20,337 nt of DNA from W0P28-013 sp963658575 (GTDB taxonomy: Bacteria; Bacteroidota; Bacteroidia; Bacteroidales; Paludibacteraceae), in NCBI GenBank assembly GCA_963658575.1, contig CAVKQB010000041.1:1-20337 (forward strand). Direction: 5' to 3'. Shown piece by piece: positions 16,801 to 20,337 of this stretch. The position numbers and the translations under genes are program-made. Each line of letters opens with the position of its first letter. Position 1 is the stretch's first letter. The notes beneath the pieces were generated by a model. That model saw only the letters and a list, made by a program, of their open reading frames with translations, was not told where the DNA came from and searched no databases.

Positions 16801-19800
16801 TGCCGTCGGTGCCGAGGTTGATGCTGGTGGCCGCTGGCGCAACGGTTACTGCCGCTGCAGCGCTGCAGCAAGCGGGTGCCGAGGTGTAGGTGTAGTTCGG
16901 CTTGCGCACATAGAGGAAGAGCGTCAGGCTGCTTGTGCTATTATCGCCAAACACAACCGTGCTGCCAGATGCCGACAGGTAATTCGAGTTGTCCGTACGC
17001 TGTACGGTTACTGGGTAATCAGTGGGATCGGGGTGCGTGATTTTGTATTTGGTCGATGGTTCTTTGGCCATCACAAGCGAGCCGTTGGACACCGTCAGGT
17101 AGGTGCCGGTGCTGTGGTTCAGGAAGGCGTAGCCGTTGGTGTCGTCGCCCACAAGTTTCCACACCAGCGTGTTGTCGGTAACATCATTTATTTCGTAATA
17201 GGAGTCATTGATCTTTGTTGTGGTTACCTTGGTGGTTGCCAATTTGCCGCTGGTAGAGGCGGCATTGCAAGTCAGTGCGTATTCGGTGCTGCTGCTGTAG
17301 GCGGCCAAAATGTAGTCGTCGCCATGTGCCAATTCGCCATTATCGATATCGGCACTCCAGAAGTCGCTGCTGACACCGCCGCTGGTGCGATAGACGGCAT
17401 AGAGTGTCGTCGCGCCTGTGATGGTGTAGGGGAAGGTTACCTCGTCGTAGGTGGTGCTGCCGTTGGCAACGGTGGCTGCTGCCCAGCCGTCGAAGGTGTA
17501 GCCGGTGCAGGTGCTGCTGGGCGTGGGCGACTCGTCGATGGTGTTTTGGGCGAAGTCCTCGACGGTCGAAACCGTCGTGCCGTCGTGGTCGAGGAACGTA
17601 ACCTTGACTTTTTCGCAGGCCGTAGTCTTGTAGGCGGCATCGACGGTGGCGGTGCCGGTGCCGCTGGTAGCGGTGATGGTGGCAGTACCGCTCTCGGTCG
17701 ATTGCCCTGCGGTGGAGGTGTAGGTGAGCGTAACCGTTTGGCCGCTCACTTTGCCGTCGGTGGGTGTGATGCTGGCCGGCTCAACGGCGACGAGCGTGAT
17801 GTTGCTGGCGAGCGTGATGGGCGTAGTGCCAAGGTTGTAGCCCGACACGGTGATGCTGCCTGTGGCCTGTGCGCCGCAGAGTGCTTCGAGCGTTGCGGGT
17901 GCCACGGCGGTGATGTTCACCACGGGCGTAGCCTTCACGGTGATGGTGGCCGAGGCGTTTTGCGGGCAGTAGGAGCCGGTTTTGGCCTGCTTGGCGACGA
18001 TGGTGTAGGTGCCCACGGCGGTGAATGTAACCGTATTACCGCTGATGGTTACGCCGTCGGAGGGTGTAACGGTGTAGGCGACCGTGCCGCCATTGCCGCC
18101 GACTGGGGTGAGCGTGGTGCTGGCCGTGCCGTTGGCATCGAGGTTGAGCGCGTCCGCACCGCTGGTGAGCGAGAGTGCCGTCGCAGGCGCATCGCACGCC
18201 TCGCACAGCGTTTGGCACTCGGAATAGGTGGTGGTGGAACATACTCCTACTAAACTAACATTGTCAATACGAGCGTTGTTCTTTGTATCAGGATTTTTTA
18301 ATGTCAAGTCAAAGGTTGTGTTTGTGGTATTTGTTATTGTCCACGACGTCCCCGAACCACTAATAGTGATTCCAGTAGTAGATGATGTCAATTCGAAAGT
18401 AGTCTTATTCGCTAAAAATGTAAGTGTCATCTGCGTCGCGCCATTGGTAGGAATACCAGAAATAGTCCATGTCCCACTTTTATACAGCAGCAATTCAGGC
18501 GAAGTGCCACCCGCCAACTGTTCGTTAAAGGCTTTAGCACCTGAGGAACTTTGGGTATAAGCGATGGTTGCTCCGCCATAAATGGTAGTACCAGAACCCG
18601 TACCTGCAGCAGATGGTGTGTTGGTATTAAAATGGGTAAATTCTTCTGCCCAAAGTACAATTTCTTCGCCTCCGCTGGTTGTTTTGGTGGCAAACACGGC
18701 GTAGTAGATCTTGTCGCTGCCGATGGTCTCGGTAGGTGCGGTGGTGAATAGGTCGGCGGGGACATCATCGGCAGAGCCGCTGATGTTGGTGGCGCTCCAG
18801 CCTATAAATACCTTGTCGGGGCAGCCGCTTGGGGTGGCGGGGTCGGTAGGCAGCGTGGTGATGGTGCCGCCCGAGACTACGCTGGTGGTGGGGTTACCGT
18901 CGGTAGTGGCCGTGCCGCTCACCATCCATGTGATGGTGTGGGTATCCAAATCGGCAGTGGTGAACTCTATTGCGTCGCATTCCATGTCGCAATAGCGGTG
19001 GTTGTCGCCTACGGCACGAACGCTCACATGGTAGGTGCTACCGTGCGACAGGCCGGTTATAGTGTAGGGCGAAGTAACGTTTTCCTGTTCAAGCGCCGTT
19101 TCTCCAGCATTATCCAAAACATACACACTATAACTCGAAGCGTTCGCTACCGCGCTCCAACTGACGGTTGCGCCTACGGCAGTAACGTCGCTTAGCGTTG
19201 CCACAGGAGCATCGAGTTTGTCGCATTTGGTGAAATAGCCAGTGATTACTACTTCGGCTGCTGGCATCGTAAAGGTATTGTCGGAGTTAATCGTGAACTC
19301 ATTATACTCACCATCTATAGCCTCCCACGAGCCGAAATAGTAGCCATCGGCAGGTGTAGGCGTAAGTGTAATGGTTTCGCCTTCGCAAGCCGACTCTTTG
19401 GAGGCCTTTACCGTACCGCTGTTTTCTGGGTTCACAGAAAGGCCTATATTGTTGGGGGTGCAAGCGGAGTAAGTAATGGTATATTTAGCTCCGTTTACCA
19501 AAATGTTTTTACCATACGTGGTAACTTTCATCATAAAGCCTGTTGCGTTCGATAAACCGCTTGTAAAAGTTGCCGTTACATACGCAGTGTTATTTGCATT
19601 GCTCGCATTTGTAGGAGTTACCACCACTCCATCACCTAAAGCAGTTCCATCTTTGTCAACAAGCCAAATTGTAAGTTTAGAGCTCGAAGCTCCGTTTTGT
19701 AGACACTTAAAACCCACCTCTATCGCCGTGATGCCCGTCGTAGAAAAATCAGTAATATTCTTATTAGTTAAGGTGCCATTAACCTTTTTGAAGCCATAAG

Positions 19801-20038
19801 GTTGGTTAAAATAGGTCTGATTTCCCGAAGCCGTCCAATCCGAATTTTCACTCGTTAAAGTCCATGAGCCAGTTTTTGTTTCTCCCCACGCATTGGCTAT
19901 GGAGAGGGTAAGTAGTAGGAGGAGTGTGAGGAACCCCCTCCGCTGCGCTCGTCCCCCTATCTTTGCGCTGCGCTCCAAGCAGAGGGACAGTTTGTGTACG
20001 GTGGTGCTGCTGTTGGTGTTTGTGTATAGGTTATTCAT
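10883..20038 (-). CDS. Giant secreted mosaic protein with T9SS type A sorting domain
   Basis: This 3051-residue protein is likely displayed on or released from the cell surface through T9SS. A signal peptide hydrophobic core lies at about 36-47 after an unusually long start, with cleavage near ANA at 50. Approximate layout: beta-sandwich 56-203; fibronectin III 272-363 and 1789-1881; InlB-type modules 368-453, 810-886 and 1262-1345; jelly-roll-like 463-600; Ig-like modules with a Y-T-I core and late cysteine; beta-trefoil-like modules near 887-1050, 1373-1494 and 1640-1785; lamin-tail-like 2149-2300 (ALKLLAIYNGT, then SGDRAMALIRG). A C-terminal region carries GWNYIGNPF near 2718. The last 75 residues, with VRIVDAVGRVLYQQ and GAYLIQVTSGNDSYSIKTIL, fit the T9SS sorting domain. 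No catalytic site is seen; adhesion or glycan binding is inferred. The ATG at 20038 is the only plausible start. Confidence 0.9.
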   Translation of the reverse strand: MNNLYTNTNSSTTVHKLSLCLERSAKIGGRAQRRGFLTLLLLLTLSIANAWGETKTGSWTLTSENSDWTASGNQTYFNQPYGFKKVNGTLTNKNITDFSTTGITAIEVGFKCLQNGASSSKLTIWLVDKDGTALGDGVVVTPTNASNANNTAYVTATFTSGLSNATGFMMKVTTYGKNILVNGAKYTITYSACTPNNIGLSVNPENSGTVKASKESACEGETITLTPTPADGYYFGSWEAIDGEYNEFTINSDNTFTMPAAEVVITGYFTKCDKLDAPVATLSDVTAVGATVSWSAVANASSYSVYVLDNAGETALEQENVTSPYTITGLSHGSTYHVSVRAVGDNHRYCDMECDAIEFTTADLDTHTITWMVSGTATTDGNPTTSVVSGGTITTLPTDPATPSGCPDKVFIGWSATNISGSADDVPADLFTTAPTETIGSDKIYYAVFATKTTSGGEEIVLWAEEFTHFNTNTPSAAGTGSGTTIYGGATIAYTQSSSGAKAFNEQLAGGTSPELLLYKSGTWTISGIPTNGATQMTLTFLANKTTFELTSSTTGITISGSGTSWTITNTTNTTFDLTLKNPDTKNNARIDNVSLVGVCSTTTYSECQTLCEACDAPATALSLTSGADALNLDANGTASTTLTPVGGNGGTVAYTVTPSDGVTISGNTVTFTAVGTYTIVAKQAKTGSYCPQNASATITVKATPVVNITAVAPATLEALCGAQATGSITVSGYNLGTTPITLASNITLVAVEPASITPTDGKVSGQTVTLTYTSTAGQSTESGTATITATSGTGTATVDAAYKTTACEKVKVTFLDHDGTTVSTVEDFAQNTIDESPTPSSTCTGYTFDGWAAATVANGSTTYDEVTFPYTITGATTLYAVYRTSGGVSSDFWSADIDNGELAHGDDYILAAYSSSTEYALTCNAASTSGKLATTKVTTTKINDSYYEINDVTDNTLVWKLVGDDTNGYAFLNHSTGTYLTVSNGSLVMAKEPSTKYKITHPDPTDYPVTVQRTDNSNYLSASGSTVVFGDNSTSSLTLFLYVRKPNYTYTSAPACCSAAAAVTVAPAATSINLGTDGTASTTISSTPSGVTYSLWPTSGATITDGTFTATAAGVYTITGTYTDGSCSSTGSAFVAVTKLPMFEAATIDKAEFAVTCGDTTSMSSAATITLGANCNLTKTITVTVPEGFLISTAKSTASKYAQSLTLTPTASGAKAGQITGNVYVRAYAAVARTDGYSGNITFKGDEIETQTIAVSSAVTCANYDIVFNDRGTNYATRSGMATTTVDAPDDPTGVCTTPTYYIFDGWAEATVAEGSTTYTKVSFPYTIPKKGATLYAVYRYSDDGSTEPTKISGISDITDGGKYFITATYNSTEYVLKAAKFSVGNGAAVEFDKTTIDESAAWTFTKYGTTDNQWYIKSGTNYLYCSNKNDGLACGTTSDYFTASASTGTTIKLQDNSYSRYVALYNSTSTNNWRCYTVTTSGISDLQLYKSVSYYYTTSPLCGPYLQITGGRALYVTSGNAGGTRSSVQAQDTIRFVAGALKGSGTNAPSVKVNAQADHQYNVADRTLNTTISTTIDQKVTQDGDEYTIEGTIVVTYKPTTANTLETVRIVPHITYNTTATLDSATVYARSLPEKFVIAAQNGDKWYALPANMASSSTYAGNGQLTVDDTTNPTAATAAPCNTIYTFDGMKQSGDYRYARFVGLEGKYLWASAAGNTGIQNNGTDPAATQAAYNWLLNSSDLVTYTIGNGQNERLLSLSTASGTENNFGMYAQSNITAVRLLPVADTCAYDAAPQGLRVVTKKSTEVTLAWAAVATAEGYQYSTDGTTYTDIADCDLEEPSATITGLEAQTDYTIYIRARHGQGTNICSDVASVAVTTAACDDVPAFGTISGTLSQNCGTISLAGFSTTVTTGTLCPVEEWGIEYSTDKTFHDPKTLKHVKLDLALLTSGGDAADFVAIDEPGDYYFRAFATNEVGSGYSALFADGTAMEISGVAGLKIMFENNDNTAPMVAGTAKKRIAYYSESPAKVTWAVSPATGSVSTDGYFTGTAMGVYTITATQAATDDYCAATATAYIEVRTPRYHSFVTNCAKLNNGNIEVVNQHRDYMDVMVDSADIVKLTIVRDNTGSNTGQITGGQAKDLFFSKYYEAKAALKLLAIYNGTSEDISLADTKITFTKSTKSTPDETLDLSSLGSIPAGKEYIFYSFTDNTSGSTNEGPSVVCVSDEIKFNHENWFPTKQSVADMVNQMENCSITCPFSTGTLLNMSGDRAMALIRGTEVIDVFGAYDNGYVSDSKIKEITTPVTVHRAYDDDKKPIISRDTTMKMNDAKGWYCESGTDYATGEVIALSTNRFLLIRKNTVVDGSNAVMQNKADFVTLCEEWEGEAIGKFTDADSDNKTTCLNFVFVADFDYAKYFNRYEAISDSIKITADGVRQPDGTYRISASDIKLDGFTDFTDLSCSNIKIQGFNNGSEAPSTTLDYRVPIIIDASTTTADEASFGFDGFGSVVCPECDVVIRDNAKLEVVKGGYNQLRDVYVYPTGRLQIGDQYTYSTRHVYVSSDNNDVGYALVEGTLSALLGVGHYKRIDALAWYDFALPYDCKVADIARSNGKSLGTYGTDWFIKYYDGQKRAISGTPNGAAPTNWEHVPADGTLKAGVGYIIGMGGLHEVEPNLPQYKVRISLPNVSGQVYTESNTDDRKLSVTGYTGPKAEELPCHRGWNYIGNPFISRFDGQSQTPEWSTDLLLDGYYTDKKTGTTYDVENYPDIYVAVDEATDGSTNWVQTTASAANLLPFRAFFVQAVGDGHVDFAKAARNLPAGAPARHSDQRDAVSMFDLVLTNANQQAGSARVKIGDGFSRTYEVGHDMVRMINKKQPYPQPYTIDSVGYSMICQAIDRETPVNQTIPVGFYTRTKGTYTFSIKPLQGMNRYDAVYLEDNLLHTVTDLLQGDYTFATAAGTTDGRFSIYLRNSKVPTEITNHEGVEPVVYRHGDALIIESLPAGAQVRIVDAVGRVLYQQHTDGSTVTFHAPVRGAYLIQVTSGNDSYSIKTIL
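16005..16255 (-). repeat. Near-duplicate InlB-type module inside the giant gene (partner at about 17380-17610)
   Basis: The protein segments FDGWAEATVAEGSTTY and FDGWAAATVANGSTTY, each followed by a similar FPYTI and LYAVYR stretch, are encoded here and near 17380-17500. The DNA is also close: 16083-16132 and 17451-17500 differ at only about six of 50 positions. These are same-orientation direct repeats 1.4 kb apart and could recombine, deleting the modules between them. Confidence 0.8.
19932..19990. repeat. Palindromic repeat element, half copy C, inside the giant gene
   Basis: This 59-nt stretch matches the left half of copies B and D (AACCCCCTCCG, then GTCCCCCTATC, then AGAGGGACAG). It lies within the open frame of the giant protein and is translated on the minus strand as residues 17-36, just before the hydrophobic core of the signal peptide. 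Its length is not a multiple of three, so insertion would have shifted the frame of any earlier upstream start. Confidence 0.85.
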
Positions 20039-20060
20039 GGTTGTGGTGGTTTATTTGGTT

Positions 20061-20160
20061 GTTTGAAGATTTGAAAATTTGAAAATTTGAAAATTAATTA
20101 AATAATTGGAAATTAAATAATTAGATAATTAAAAAATCTTTGTTCTTTGTTCTTTGTTCT
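20061..20160. repeat. Octamer and heptamer repeats upstream of the giant gene
   Basis: GTTTGAAG (20061-20068) is followed by three ATTTGAAA units (20069-20092). A TCTTTGT heptamer then repeats three times near 20137-20157. From 20039 to 20137 the plus strand has no C, so the 99 nt before the giant gene's start have no G on its coding strand. No promoter box of the TAnnTTTG type reads leftwards here. The 20161-20220 stretch is made of CTCTAACC-like near-repeats. No gene is visible from 20039 to the window end. Confidence 0.85.
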
Positions 20161-20220
20161 CTCACCTCTAACCTATAACCTCTCAACTCTAACCTTGTCT
20201 TGCTACTTGTGTCTTGTGTC

Positions 20221-20300
20221 TAATTCTTAATTAGGATTTAACCCCCTCCGTCGCTTCGCTCCTCGTCCCCCTATCCTCGCTGCGCTCGGCAGAGGGACAG
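20221..20300. repeat. Palindromic repeat element, half copy D
   Basis: AACCCCCTCC at 20240 to GGGACAG at 20300 is nearly identical to the left half of copy B. Its left flank TAATTCTTAATTAGG (20221-20235) equals that of copy A. The right half (CTCCCCCT to GTAGGGGTT) is missing. Confidence 0.85.
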
Positions 20301-20301
20301 A

Positions 20302-20337
20302 ATTGAATCATTGAATCACTGAATTATTGAATGATTG
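20302..20337. repeat. Octamer tandem repeat at the right edge
   Basis: ATTGAATC, ATTGAATC, ACTGAATT and ATTGAATG follow one another at 20302-20333, and ATTG continues to the window end. The array therefore probably extends beyond the window. Confidence 0.85.

Overview
The window looks like a chromosomal segment from a member of the Bacteroidota, most likely a Bacteroidales relative. The evidence is promoters of the Bacteroidota type (TTTG, about 19 nt, TAnnTTTG), a gldE-gldD gene pair, a bacterial geranylgeranylglyceryl phosphate synthase of the kind found in this phylum, and a giant secreted protein ending in a type IX secretion system (T9SS) sorting domain. The genus cannot be fixed from the sequence. 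I see no rRNA, tRNA, CRISPR array, insertion sequence or integrase.

Left part (1-5850, plus strand). This holds ordinary conserved genes: tyrS (tyrosyl-tRNA synthetase) with its own terminator; ssb (single-stranded DNA-binding protein); the overlapping pair gldE-gldD (CBS/CorC-type membrane protein and lipoprotein); then a 4'-phosphopantetheinyl transferase and a geranylgeranylglyceryl phosphate synthase 7 nt apart. Clear promoters precede tyrS, ssb and gldE. The cluster ends in a strong hairpin shared with the convergent gene on the other strand.

Right part (5850-20038, minus strand). Three genes read leftwards. The first, at the right end, encodes a 3051-residue secreted mosaic protein with fibronectin III, InlB-repeat-like, Ig-like, beta-trefoil-like and lamin-tail-like modules and a T9SS sorting domain. 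Only 55 nt downstream is a small protein with two membrane segments and a basic tail. After a repeat-filled gap of about 600 bp comes a 1241-residue secreted protein built from the same kinds of module but with no sorting domain.

The gaps are unusual. Several are made of short tandem repeats with an 8-nt period. Leaders upstream of start codons are almost free of G on the coding strand, whichever way the gene points. A family of GC-rich palindromic elements occurs in two full and two half copies, and one half copy is read through as part of the giant protein's signal peptide region. The giant gene also alternates between GC-rich repeat modules and AT-rich islands that match single domains, which suggests assembly by domain shuffling.
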